Shown here: piece after piece, positions 1 to 6,222 of the stretch
How positions within the stretch are numbered: the stretch's first letter is position 1
Layout: every line of letters starts with the position of its first letter
Source: Geminicoccaceae bacterium
Lineage (GTDB): Bacteria; Pseudomonadota; Alphaproteobacteria; Geminicoccales; Geminicoccaceae
Assembly: GCA_030824835.1 (NCBI GenBank)
Contig: JAPJRA010000207.1
Span: forward strand, 1 to 6,664
DNA: 6,664 bases
Reading direction: 5' to 3'
Position numbers and translations under genes: made by a program
Notes under the pieces: model-generated
Told to the model about the DNA's origin: nothing
What the model saw: the letters and a program-made list of their open reading frames with translations, nothing else
The model's database searches: none

Positions 1-1609
1 CGCCACCGCCCAGGGCCGGCCCGGCGGTGGGGTCCTCGACCTCGGTGACGTCGCCGATCAGGGTCTCGGTGGTCAGGATCAGAGTCGCCACCGAGGCCGC
101 GTTGCGCAGGGCACTGCAGGTCACGCGCACCGGATCAACGATCCCGGCCTGGATCATGTTTTCGAACCGGCCGACCGCGGCGTTGAAGCCGTGCCCGCTG
201 TTGACCCGGGTCACCTCCGCGACCACCGCCTCCGCGTCGGCGCCGGCATTGGTAGCGATCCGGGCCAAGGGACGGGAGAGGACCGACCGCAGCAGCCGGA
301 CCCCTTCGGCGACGTCGCCGTCGACCATCCGCAGCAGCCCGTCAAGTGCCGGCGCCGCCTGCGTCAGCGCCGCCCCGCCACCGGCGACGACGCCTTCCTC
401 GGCGGCAGCGCGGACCGCGTGCAGCGCATCCTCGATCAGCTGAATGGTCCGCTTCTGCTCCACCGGCGTCACCCCGCCGGCATGCAGCACCGCCGTCCCA
501 CCCGACAGTTTGGCCATGCGCTCGCGCAGCTTGTCCTGCTCGATGTTGGGCGGTGCCACATTGTATTGGCGCTGCACCTGGGCCCGACGCGCCGCGATCA
601 GGTCGGGGTCGCCCGCACCGCGGATGATGGCAGTGTGCGAGGCCGTGCTCTGCACCCGCCGGGCCTCGCCCAGCTCCTCGCGGGTCACGTCCTCGAGCCT
701 GCCACCGAGATCGCGAGCGATCACCTTACCGCCAGTGAGGATCGCCAGATCCTCGAGCATCGCCTTGCGCCAGTGGCCATATTCCGGCGGATGGACGACG
801 AGGTAGCGGCCCGGCGCTTGCTTGCCGAGCAGGGACAGCACCACGTCCGGGGACATCTCCTCGGCAATGACCAGCAGCGGGCGCCCATCTTCCTCGGCAA
901 TGGCGCGCGCCGTGGCCAGGACCTCCGGCGTTTTGATCTTGAGGTCCGTCATCAGTATGTAGGGCCGCTCCAGCACGGCCTCCATCTTCTCCGGATCGGT
1001 GACCATGTGGTGGGACAGGTAGCCCCGGTCGAAGGACATGCCCTCGACGACCTCCAGCACGGTATCGGTCGTGACACCGTACTCGGTGGTGATCACGCCA
1101 TCCGTGCCGACCCGCTCGTAGGCCTCGGCCACCAGGGCGCCGAGCTTGGCGTCGGTGGCGGCGATGTTGGCGACGGCAGCCAGCACGCCGGGGGCGGTGC
1201 CGGGACGCGCCGAGGCCTGGAGGCTCTCGACGATCTGGGCCACCGCAAGATCGATGCCCTTGCACAGGTCGACCGGCTTGGCGCCGCGATCGGTCGCCTG
1301 GACCCCCGCCTGCACCATGGCATTGGCCAGGACGATAGCCGTGGTGGTGCCGTCACCGGCGACCGCGTTGGTTTGCATCGAGACCTCACGGGCCACCTGC
1401 GCGCCCATGTTCTCGAACCGGTTCGGCAGCTCGACCTCGGCCGCGATGCTGACCCCGTCACGGGTGATCAGCGGTGTGCCGATCGGGCGGTCGATCATCG
1501 CATTGAGGCCCTTGGGCCCAAGCGTCGGCTCGACCGCGGCGGACAGGCGCTGGACGCCACGGGCGAGTGCGTGCCGTGCGTCCGAGTTGTGAAGCATGAT
1601 TTTGGCCAC
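1..1609 (-). CDS. groEL: Divergent GroEL-type chaperonin, SDIMO-dedicated (MimG-like), C-terminus cut by window edge
   Basis: This is an Hsp60 chaperonin subunit, expected to form an ATP-driven folding ring in the cytoplasm. The 536 visible residues cover almost the whole protein (E. coli GroEL has 548); the last residues run off the left edge after ALGGG. It starts at a GTG (MAKIMLHNSDARHAL) with an AGGAG site. The ATPase residues are kept: TLGPKG at 29-34, D51 in ITRDGVSI, GDGTTT at 85-90, D394 in IEDALHA, and GVVAGGGAAL at 406-415. The apical domain is unusual: YLSHHM at 197-202 replaces the usual YLSPYF, and PPEYGHWRKAML at 274-285 replaces PGFGDRRKAML, with about two residues missing just before it. 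Position at the end of the monooxygenase operon matches the MimG-type chaperonin reported as needed for functional mycobacterial binuclear-iron monooxygenases. No groES lies within the window. It is therefore likely a client-specific chaperonin rather than the housekeeping GroEL. Confidence 0.93.
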   Translation of the reverse strand, partial: MAKIMLHNSDARHALARGVQRLSAAVEPTLGPKGLNAMIDRPIGTPLITRDGVSIAAEVELPNRFENMGAQVAREVSMQTNAVAGDGTTTAIVLANAMVQAGVQATDRGAKPVDLCKGIDLAVAQIVESLQASARPGTAPGVLAAVANIAATDAKLGALVAEAYERVGTDGVITTEYGVTTDTVLEVVEGMSFDRGYLSHHMVTDPEKMEAVLERPYILMTDLKIKTPEVLATARAIAEEDGRPLLVIAEEMSPDVVLSLLGKQAPGRYLVVHPPEYGHWRKAMLEDLAILTGGKVIARDLGGRLEDVTREELGEARRVQSTASHTAIIRGAGDPDLIAARRAQVQRQYNVAPPNIEQDKLRERMAKLSGGTAVLHAGGVTPVEQKRTIQLIEDALHAVRAAAEEGVVAGGGAALTQAAPALDGLLRMVDGDVAEGVRLLRSVLSRPLARIATNAGADAEAVVAEVTRVNSGHGFNAAVGRFENMIQAGIVDPVRVTCSALRNAASVATLILTTETLIGDVTEVEDPTAGPALGGG

Positions 1610-1615
1610 GAGAAT

Positions 1616-1620
1616 CTCCT
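1616..1620 (-). promoter_or_regulatory. Ribosome binding site that sets a GTG start for groEL
   Basis: AGGAG on the minus strand lies 6 nt before the GTG at 1607-1609. The first ATG in frame (1595-1597) would remove the first four residues (MAKI), and its upstream sequence is not a binding site. Confidence 0.75.
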
Positions 1621-1622
1621 CA

Positions 1623-1661
1623 CGTTCCCCAAGGAACGGCTCGACCGATACGGCCCCGTAT
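1623..1661 (-). repeat. Two short inverted repeats in the gap before groEL
   Basis: The 58-nt gap holds two perfect short palindromes. Arms CGTTCC and GGAACG enclose a 4-nt loop at 1623-1638, and arms ATACGG and CCGTAT have a 2-nt centre at 1648-1661. Neither is followed by a U-run. They are weaker than the hairpins elsewhere in the operon, and their role is uncertain. Confidence 0.5.
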
Positions 1662-1667
1662 GGGCTT

Positions 1668-2462
1668 TCAGCTCGCCTGGGCGCGAGCGGGCGGCACCGC
1701 CCCCAGCATGAAATCGACCAGCGTCGGCTCGCCACCGGCGCAGCTCGCCTCCTGGTACCGGGCACGGCCCAACCCGCGGCAGAGCGCGCCGGTGAACTCC
1801 ATGTTGATCCGCACGCTCCGGAGCCCGGCCAGGTACTCGCCCAGCGCCTCGGCGTGGAGCGTGTCTCCGGCCAGGGAGCGGAACGCGGCGTCAGCCGGAC
1901 CTATCCATGAATGCCGCTTCAGCAGCAGCTCCCGGTAGCGTGGCCGCTGGCGCGCGGCCTCGCTGTGGCCGAGATCAGCCGAGTCGAGGCTGCGCAGGTC
2001 CATGGCTGCGATGTCGGCATCGCTATGACCTCGCTCGCGCAGCCCCAGGATCACCGCCTCCTGGCGCCGCTGGAAGGCCTTGGTCTCGAACTTGGCGCGC
2101 AGCTCGCCCAGATCCTCCCCGTCGGCAAGGGAGCCGAAGATCTCGCCGAAGCTGCGCCCGGCGTTCAGGCCGTCATTGATCTCCTCGCCCCACATATGAT
2201 CGAGCAGCTGGACGCGGACGCCGGCGGCCCATGGCAGGCTGCCGGCCTCGCGGATGATGCCCTCGGCCATCAGGAACGCGAAGTTGGGCGAGCACCAGTA
2301 GGTCGGCAGGCGGAACTCGACCTCGATCACGCCCTCGGCCGACACGGTCACCCGCTCGACGAACCCCATGTCGGTGATCGGGTCGTCGAGCTCGGGATCG
2401 TTGACCCGCGCGAGACGGGCCCAGACCTCGGCCTGTCTCGCTTCGGTTGACGAGGCCATCAT
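1668..2462 (-). CDS. DUF59/MIP18-like domain protein with unassigned C-terminal half, SDIMO-associated
   Basis: The 264-residue protein has an N-terminal DUF59 (MIP18/PaaD-like) domain over about residues 10-95: DPELDDPITDMGFVERVTV matches the DPEL...ITDLG signature, and C57 in LPTYWCSPNF occupies the place of the usual conserved Cys. Domains of this family are linked to Fe-S or metal-cofactor assembly and to oxygenase operons. Residues about 100-264 are mainly charged and helical in character (for example LRAKFETKAFQRRQEAVILGLRERG near 121-145) and match no domain I recognise; they include C228 and C241. The start is one of two adjacent ATGs (ending at 2462 or 2459), with no strong binding site, placed just after the amidohydrolase TGA, so expression probably depends on translational coupling. 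The frame is open further upstream but overlaps the amidohydrolase gene. Between SDIMO genes and a chaperonin, a role in maturing the diiron enzyme is a reasonable inference, not shown. Confidence 0.85.
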   Translation of the reverse strand: MMASSTEARQAEVWARLARVNDPELDDPITDMGFVERVTVSAEGVIEVEFRLPTYWCSPNFAFLMAEGIIREAGSLPWAAGVRVQLLDHMWGEEINDGLNAGRSFGEIFGSLADGEDLGELRAKFETKAFQRRQEAVILGLRERGHSDADIAAMDLRSLDSADLGHSEAARQRPRYRELLLKRHSWIGPADAAFRSLAGDTLHAEALGEYLAGLRSVRINMEFTGALCRGLGRARYQEASCAGGEPTLVDFMLGAVPPARAQAS

Positions 2463-2464
2463 CG

Positions 2465-3487
2465 TCACTCGGCCGCGATGCTGAACGGCACTTGCGCGAA
2501 CTGCGCCCGCTTCGCCTCGACGTCGATGTCGTAGATCCGCGCCGCGTTCAGGCCCAGGATCTTCTCCTTGATCTCCGGCGTGAGGTCGACCCCGCGCTCC
2601 TGCTTGATGTCCTCCGGCAGCTCGAAGGCCCAGAACTTCTCGACGAGCCAGCGCGGCGTCCAGATAGCGTAGTCCGAGCCGAACAGCAGCTTGTCGGGGC
2701 CTACCCAGAACAGCAGTTCCGCGATCACCTCGGCGAAGTAGCGCGGCCGCGAATGGATGAACGGCAGAGCCACCGCAAGACCACCATAGACATTGGTCTC
2801 CTGGACCGCGATCCAACAGAAGTCATCGAGTCGCGGCAGACCGCAATGCTCGACGATCCAGTTGAGATTCTGGAAGTCGGTTGCGGCATAGTCGACGTCG
2901 TGGACGTCGAACGCGTCCTTGTTCAAGGGGATGATCGTCGGGCCCTTGTGCACGTGCATGTTCTTGATGCCGAGCTTCTCGCACAGCTCGAAGCACTTGT
3001 ACGCGGCCGGGTCGTTCAGGCGCCAACCCTTGGATTCGCCGCGCCATTCGGCCGTGTAGAGCTTGATGCCCTTGACGTTGTAGGTCTCTTTCAGGAAGTG
3101 GATGTACTCGAGCGCCTGCTCGCCGTCCCGCGGATCGAACGCTCCGTTGACGATGAAGCGGTCCGGATAGTTCGCGGCGATGGTGGCGTTGCGCTCGATG
3201 GTGTTGAAGCCGGCCTTGTAGAAGTCCTTCAGATAGGTCGACTGGATGATCGCCATGTCATCGGGTCCGTCGACGAACAGATCCCGGTAGAGATCGTCGG
3301 CGCTATACTTCTCGAACTTGTCCTTTTCCCAGCGCTGCTCCGGCGGGCTCAATGCCATGTGGTAGCCGTAGAAGCACTCGATGAACTGCTTGCCGTGGAT
3401 GTTACGCTGATTTTCCGGGCTGCCATCCCAGAAGTGGGTATGGCCGTCGACCACGAAGATCTCTTTGCCTTCCGGCGTGACGAACAT
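2465..3487 (-). CDS. Amidohydrolase-2 (ACMSD-like) family metal-dependent hydrolase
   Basis: This is a TIM-barrel metallohydrolase of the amidohydrolase-2 family, which includes ACMSD and related decarboxylases and lactone hydrolases. Numbered from the ATG at 3503-3505 (346 residues), the expected metal and catalytic residues are present: HTH at H22/H24, H186 in HVHKG, H220 in EHCGLPRLDD, and D278 in FGSDYAIWTP. An active enzyme is therefore likely, but its substrate is not known. The start is ambiguous. The ATG ending at 3487 (340 residues, MFVTPEGKEIFVVDGHTH) has a good ribosome binding site and is preferred; the ATG ending at 3505 adds MNAESA. Homologues sit beside mycobacterial and other propane-type monooxygenase operons, directly after the coupling protein as here. 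It may process a product of the monooxygenase reaction or help mature the enzyme; nothing in the sequence decides. The stop is 2 nt from the next start, implying translational coupling. Confidence 0.9.
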   Translation of the reverse strand: MFVTPEGKEIFVVDGHTHFWDGSPENQRNIHGKQFIECFYGYHMALSPPEQRWEKDKFEKYSADDLYRDLFVDGPDDMAIIQSTYLKDFYKAGFNTIERNATIAANYPDRFIVNGAFDPRDGEQALEYIHFLKETYNVKGIKLYTAEWRGESKGWRLNDPAAYKCFELCEKLGIKNMHVHKGPTIIPLNKDAFDVHDVDYAATDFQNLNWIVEHCGLPRLDDFCWIAVQETNVYGGLAVALPFIHSRPRYFAEVIAELLFWVGPDKLLFGSDYAIWTPRWLVEKFWAFELPEDIKQERGVDLTPEIKEKILGLNAARIYDIDVEAKRAQFAQVPFSIAAE

Positions 3488-3491
3488 GGCG

Positions 3492-3497
3492 CTCTCC
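3492..3497 (-). promoter_or_regulatory. Ribosome binding site favouring the inner amidohydrolase start
   Basis: GGAGAG on the minus strand lies 4 nt before the ATG at 3485-3487 (6 nt counted from GGAG). The alternative ATG at 3503-3505 has only a GC-rich stretch upstream, next to the hairpin, and no recognisable binding site. Confidence 0.55.
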
Positions 3498-3514
3498 GCG
3501 TTCATGGGTGGCCG

Positions 3515-3544
3515 GCCGGGAGCGCCACGCAGTTCGCTCCCGGC
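3515..3544 (-). repeat. Perfect inverted repeat after the coupling-protein gene (10-bp arms)
   Basis: On the minus strand the arms GCCGGGAGCG and CGCTCCCGGC enclose a 10-nt loop, beginning about 15 nt after the prmD stop. It marks the boundary between the four enzyme genes and the three accessory genes. No U-run follows, so an RNA-stability, processing or partial-termination role is more likely than full termination. It ends only 9 nt before the more upstream candidate start of the amidohydrolase. Confidence 0.75.
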
Positions 3545-3559
3545 TTGAGGTCAAGGTGC

Positions 3560-3928
3560 TCAGATGTATTCGAACACGTCGTCCATGTTGGCGAACAGGA
3601 TGACCGTATTGTCGTCCTGCCGCACCATGCGCCCATAGTGGGTCGACGTGTTGACCTCAAAGATCTCGGCCGTCATGTCGCGGCCGAGATACTCGCCAAT
3701 CTCGTCCATCTTGAAGACGAGACGCCCCCTGCCGTCGATGCGGATCAGGGCCGGCTGGTAGGTGACGGTGACGTCGGGCTTCTCAGCCATGAACTCGGCG
3801 ATGGCGCGTGCCTCGACCGAGTCGTTCATGGTGACACCACACTGGTCCGAGATGGTCTGCTCGAACGTGATGTCCTTCATCGACTTGAAGACGTTGCTGT
3901 GCGATTCCCCGCGGGCGGCGACGGACAT
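3560..3928 (-). CDS. prmD: SDIMO coupling/effector protein (MmoB/DmpM family)
   Basis: This small cofactor-free protein binds the hydroxylase, gates substrate and O2 access to the diiron site, and couples NADH use to product formation. The 122 residues fit the MmoB/DmpM family, usually about 90-140. The N-terminal tail (about 1-22) looks flexible. The core follows with SDQCGVTMNDSVEARAIAEF near 27-46, alternating beta-strand patterns VTVTYQPALIRIDGRGRLVF near 53-72, DEIGEYLGRDMTAEIFEVN near 75-93, and a C-terminal MDDVFEYI. The gene starts 17 nt after the small-subunit stop, with GAAGGAAGG about 10 nt upstream of the ATG. It closes the four-gene enzyme module and is followed by a strong inverted repeat. 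The family call is firm; the start could be slightly later at an internal Met (residue 17). Confidence 0.93.
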   Translation of the reverse strand: MSVAARGESHSNVFKSMKDITFEQTISDQCGVTMNDSVEARAIAEFMAEKPDVTVTYQPALIRIDGRGRLVFKMDEIGEYLGRDMTAEIFEVNTSTHYGRMVRQDDNTVILFANMDDVFEYI

Positions 3929-3945
3929 GTGCTTCTTTCCTTCCT

Positions 3946-5004
3946 TCAGCGCTTCAGACCGAGCTCGCCCGTGATCTTGTCGAGCCGCTCTTCGGATTGG
4001 GCCCGCACATCCTCGAAGGAGACGGGCTTGGAGTGCGGCTGCGACCAGATCGGCTGCAGGCCAGCCGCCGCCTTGCGGGCCAGGCTGCCGTGCTTGTCGA
4101 GCCAGCCCTGGAACAGCTGCCGATTGGCGTCGGCATGCTTCTCGTCGTTAGCCAGCAGGTAGACGAGGTCGATGGCATTCGCGAGATTGCGCTCGTAATC
4201 GGCCTCGGCGGCGGAGATGACCGGCGGCGTGATGAAGTCGTTGTTGGCGGCCGCCACCTGCATCAGGAAGCCCGAGCGGAAGAGCTCGCCGACCAGCGGC
4301 TCGAACACGATGTTGATGGCGAAATACTGCTCTAGATAGTCGGCCGAGCCCATGATGGTCTCGACCGCCTCACGGGTACCCTGCCAAATCCCGTCCTCGA
4401 GCCAGGCCTTCTTGCCGAGGTCGTCGTTCCAGCCCTCGATGTCCATGCCGATCTCGGCGAGGTACAGCGTGATGTCCTGGGCGAGACGGAGCTTGTAGGA
4501 CGAATTGGTCAGGGTCGCGTTGTTGATCATCTGGGTGTAGCCGTAGCGCTGCGCCTGCATCAGCGACGTGCCCAGACCGAACTCGGCGTGCTTCCATGCC
4601 CCCAGATGGGTCTGCAGGATCTTGACCCAGGCCTTGTCGAAATTCTTGTGCGCCCCGGACTTGCGCGCATTGGCGATGACGCTCTGCACCATCGTCTCGA
4701 TCTTGGACTGGCGCTGGTAGTGCGTCCGCTCCCATTCTTGGTCGGGAGCACGGAACAGGTGCCAGTTCGAGCTCTGGGCCGCGGTGGCGTCCTTGACGTA
4801 GGCGCCGTTGCCGTTCGGGAACGAGATGATCCAGTTCTGGATCAAGTAGCGCTCCGGGTCGGGCTGGACGTCGACCGTGACGTCCTCGTAATGGGTCGCC
4901 CGCTTGCCCTTCGGGTCGAAGTAGCGATAGCGCCGGCTGTCGGAGTCGGCGAAGATCGCGGCGCCTGCCGCTCCCGAACCTACCGAGCTGGACGTTGCTG
5001 GCAT
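3946..5004 (-). CDS. prmC: SDIMO hydroxylase small (beta) subunit
   Basis: The small subunit packs against the catalytic alpha subunit to form the hydroxylase core; it has a ferritin-like helical fold but does not itself hold the diiron site. The protein has 352 residues with a short, low-complexity Ser/Ala/Gly N-terminus (about 2-16). Family-like stretches are YFDPKGKRATHYEDVTVD near 28-45, QEWERTHYQRQS near 89-100, LGAWKHAEFGLGTSLMQ near 134-150, and a region around 222-262 rich in aromatic and acidic residues (EQYFAINIVFEPLVGE). No pair of ExxH iron-ligand motifs is visible, as expected for a beta subunit. A GTG at 5034 would add 10 residues (MQNKIKETEA), but the AAGGAG site favours the ATG ending at 5004. 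Its TGA overlaps the ribosome binding site of the coupling-protein gene (TGAAGGAAGG), so the two are probably translated together. Confidence 0.93.
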   Translation of the reverse strand: MPATSSSVGSGAAGAAIFADSDSRRYRYFDPKGKRATHYEDVTVDVQPDPERYLIQNWIISFPNGNGAYVKDATAAQSSNWHLFRAPDQEWERTHYQRQSKIETMVQSVIANARKSGAHKNFDKAWVKILQTHLGAWKHAEFGLGTSLMQAQRYGYTQMINNATLTNSSYKLRLAQDITLYLAEIGMDIEGWNDDLGKKAWLEDGIWQGTREAVETIMGSADYLEQYFAINIVFEPLVGELFRSGFLMQVAAANNDFITPPVISAAEADYERNLANAIDLVYLLANDEKHADANRQLFQGWLDKHGSLARKAAAGLQPIWSQPHSKPVSFEDVRAQSEERLDKITGELGLKR

Positions 5005-5013
5005 TGCTTCAGT

Positions 5014-5019
5014 CTCCTT
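5014..5019 (-). promoter_or_regulatory. Ribosome binding site that sets the small-subunit start
   Basis: AAGGAG on the minus strand lies 9 nt before the ATG at 5002-5004. The alternative upstream start at 5034 is a GTG without a comparable site, and AAGGAG would then lie inside the coding region. Confidence 0.7.
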
Positions 5020-5049
5020 GATCTTGTTTTGCACTCACGCGCCTAGCGA

Positions 5050-5073
5050 TCGGTCGCGACCTCATGCGACCGA
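5050..5073 (-). repeat. Inverted repeat spanning the reductase stop codon (8-bp arms)
   Basis: On the minus strand the arms TCGGTCGC and GCGACCGA enclose an 8-nt loop, ATGAGGTC, which contains the TGA stop codon of prmB (5062-5064). The hairpin lies about 45 nt before the small-subunit start. No U-run follows. It may act in mRNA stability or processing, and ribosomes terminating on the reductase gene would melt it. Chance formation is possible in such GC-rich DNA. Confidence 0.6.
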
Positions 5074-6120
5074 CGAACCGGAAGACGGCGTGAACTTGTC
5101 GAAGAAGATTCGCTCGAGCTCGAAGTCGTTCATGAACAGAACGGGGTTGAGCGCATCGATCATCGGCGGGGGGCCGCACGCGTAGACATCGCCGTTGCCG
5201 TCGAGGTCGAGGCGCTTCAGCCAGTCGCCGACCCGCTCGTGCACGAAACCGCGCTCGCCCTGCCAGGACGTATCTTCATCGGCGTGCGACAGCACCGGCA
5301 CGAACGTCAGCGTCGGGTAGGCAGCGGTGAGCTCGGCCACCCGCTCGAGATGAAACAGATCCCGCTGCGTCCGCGCGCCATAGAACAGATAGACCGGACG
5401 CTCCTCGCCGCTGGCCATATGGTCGTGAAGAATGGACCAGATGGGCGACAGGCCGGAGCCGGCGGCCACTAGTATCAAGGCTCCGTCACGTTCTTCGCGC
5501 CGGAAGCAGGTGCCGTATGGTCCGACGACTCCGACCTCGGCGCCGACGGCGATGCCGCCGCTGTCGAGCTGGCCGGAGAACTTTCCTTCTGGATACTTCT
5601 TGATGATGAAGGAGAGTCTTTGGGTTTCGCTCGGCGGATTTGCCATGGAGAACGAGCGCGTAATCGTCTCCCCTTCTTCGGTCGTGACGGTGATGTCGAC
5701 ATACTGGCCCGCCCAGAACTTGATCGGCTTGTCGATCTCGATCTCGATGCCGCGGATGTCGTGGGTCAGCTTCTCGAACTTGGTGATCGTGCCGTTGAAC
5801 GACTTCACCGGGATCGACTTCGCCAGTAGCTCCTCGTCATAGTTGAGAAGCTCGACCTCCATGTCGCTCTGGGGCAGCGAGCGGCACAGCAGAATGCCAC
5901 CTTGCTCCCGCTCCATGTCGTTCAGGGCGAATGTCGAGTATTTCAACAGATCGACTTCACCCTCGAGCAACATGCACTTGCAGGCGGAGCATTGCCCTTC
6001 CTTGCAGCCGTGCGGTAGCGCAATGCCCTGGCGGAACGCGGCGTTGAGCACCGTTTCGCCCTCGTCGACCTCGAATTCGACGCCGACCGGCATCAGGCGG
6101 ACGGTGTAGCCTGCACTCAT
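5062..6120 (-). CDS. prmB: SDIMO NADH oxidoreductase component (2Fe-2S / FAD)
   Basis: The reductase takes two electrons from NAD(P)H and passes them through FAD and a plant-type 2Fe-2S cluster to the diiron hydroxylase. The 352-residue protein has the usual family length and layout. An N-terminal ferredoxin domain (about 1-95) has the cluster cysteines C39, C44, C47 and C79 in CKEGQCSACKCM and LLCRSL. An FAD-binding domain (about 105-210) has RSFSMAN at 155-161. A NAD-binding domain (about 212-352) has GSGLSPIWS from 221, CGPPPM at 315-320 and a C-terminal FFDKFTPS. The start was set at the ATG ending at 6120 because a good ribosome binding site precedes it and the next residues (SAGYTVRLMPVG) begin the ferredoxin fold. 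Position between the large and small subunit genes is the usual order in propane/THF-type operons. The stop codon sits in the loop of an inverted repeat (5050-5073). All expected cofactor residues are present. Confidence 0.95.
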   Translation of the reverse strand: MSAGYTVRLMPVGVEFEVDEGETVLNAAFRQGIALPHGCKEGQCSACKCMLLEGEVDLLKYSTFALNDMEREQGGILLCRSLPQSDMEVELLNYDEELLAKSIPVKSFNGTITKFEKLTHDIRGIEIEIDKPIKFWAGQYVDITVTTEEGETITRSFSMANPPSETQRLSFIIKKYPEGKFSGQLDSGGIAVGAEVGVVGPYGTCFRREERDGALILVAAGSGLSPIWSILHDHMASGEERPVYLFYGARTQRDLFHLERVAELTAAYPTLTFVPVLSHADEDTSWQGERGFVHERVGDWLKRLDLDGNGDVYACGPPPMIDALNPVLFMNDFELERIFFDKFTPSSGSSVA

Positions 6121-6127
6121 CGAGTTT

Positions 6128-6133
6128 TCCCCT
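6128..6133 (-). promoter_or_regulatory. Ribosome binding site that sets the reductase start
   Basis: AGGGGA on the minus strand lies 7 nt before the ATG at 6118-6120. The frame stays open upstream to 6219, but that extension contains the intergenic hairpin and reads as a non-family sequence, so this site decides the start. Confidence 0.7.
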
Positions 6134-6189
6134 AGTCGGCCGACCGTGATGCGACGCTGCACCCGGACGGCGGTCGTGGTCGCGGCAGC

Positions 6190-6213
6190 GTGGGGACCGC
6201 AAGCGGTCCCCAC
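6190..6213 (-). repeat. Perfect inverted repeat after the large-subunit gene (11-bp arms)
   Basis: Arms GTGGGGACCGC and GCGGTCCCCAC (minus strand) flank a 2-nt centre, starting 9 nt after the prmA stop codon. In RNA this would form a very stable hairpin. No U-run follows, so it does not look like a classical Rho-independent terminator. A 3' stability or processing element that protects the large-subunit message, or a partial attenuator, is more likely. It lies inside the 102-nt prmA-prmB gap. Confidence 0.8.
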
Positions 6214-6222
6214 CTTCACCGA

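Noticed and set aside
191..1711. A 506-residue open frame on the plus strand opposite groEL
   Set aside because: Its His/Arg/Asp/Leu-rich composition is typical of the antisense of a GC-rich gene, it shows no domain, and the opposite strand encodes a clear chaperonin.
2463..2816. An N-terminal extension of the DUF59 protein overlapping the amidohydrolase gene
   Set aside because: The extension is the out-of-frame reading of a conserved amidohydrolase region; the DUF59 domain begins only after the tandem ATGs.
2447..4162. A 571-residue open frame on the plus strand opposite the amidohydrolase, prmD and part of prmC
   Set aside because: It spans three well-supported genes on the other strand, has no recognisable domain and looks like reverse-complement coding shadow.
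6190..6213. Rho-independent terminator after the large-subunit gene
   Set aside because: The hairpin is strong but no run of U follows, and the reductase gene needed for the enzyme lies directly downstream.
6121..6219. A 33-residue N-terminal extension of the reductase
   Set aside because: It would be translated across the intergenic hairpin, has no family similarity, and a good ribosome binding site precedes the ATG at 6120.
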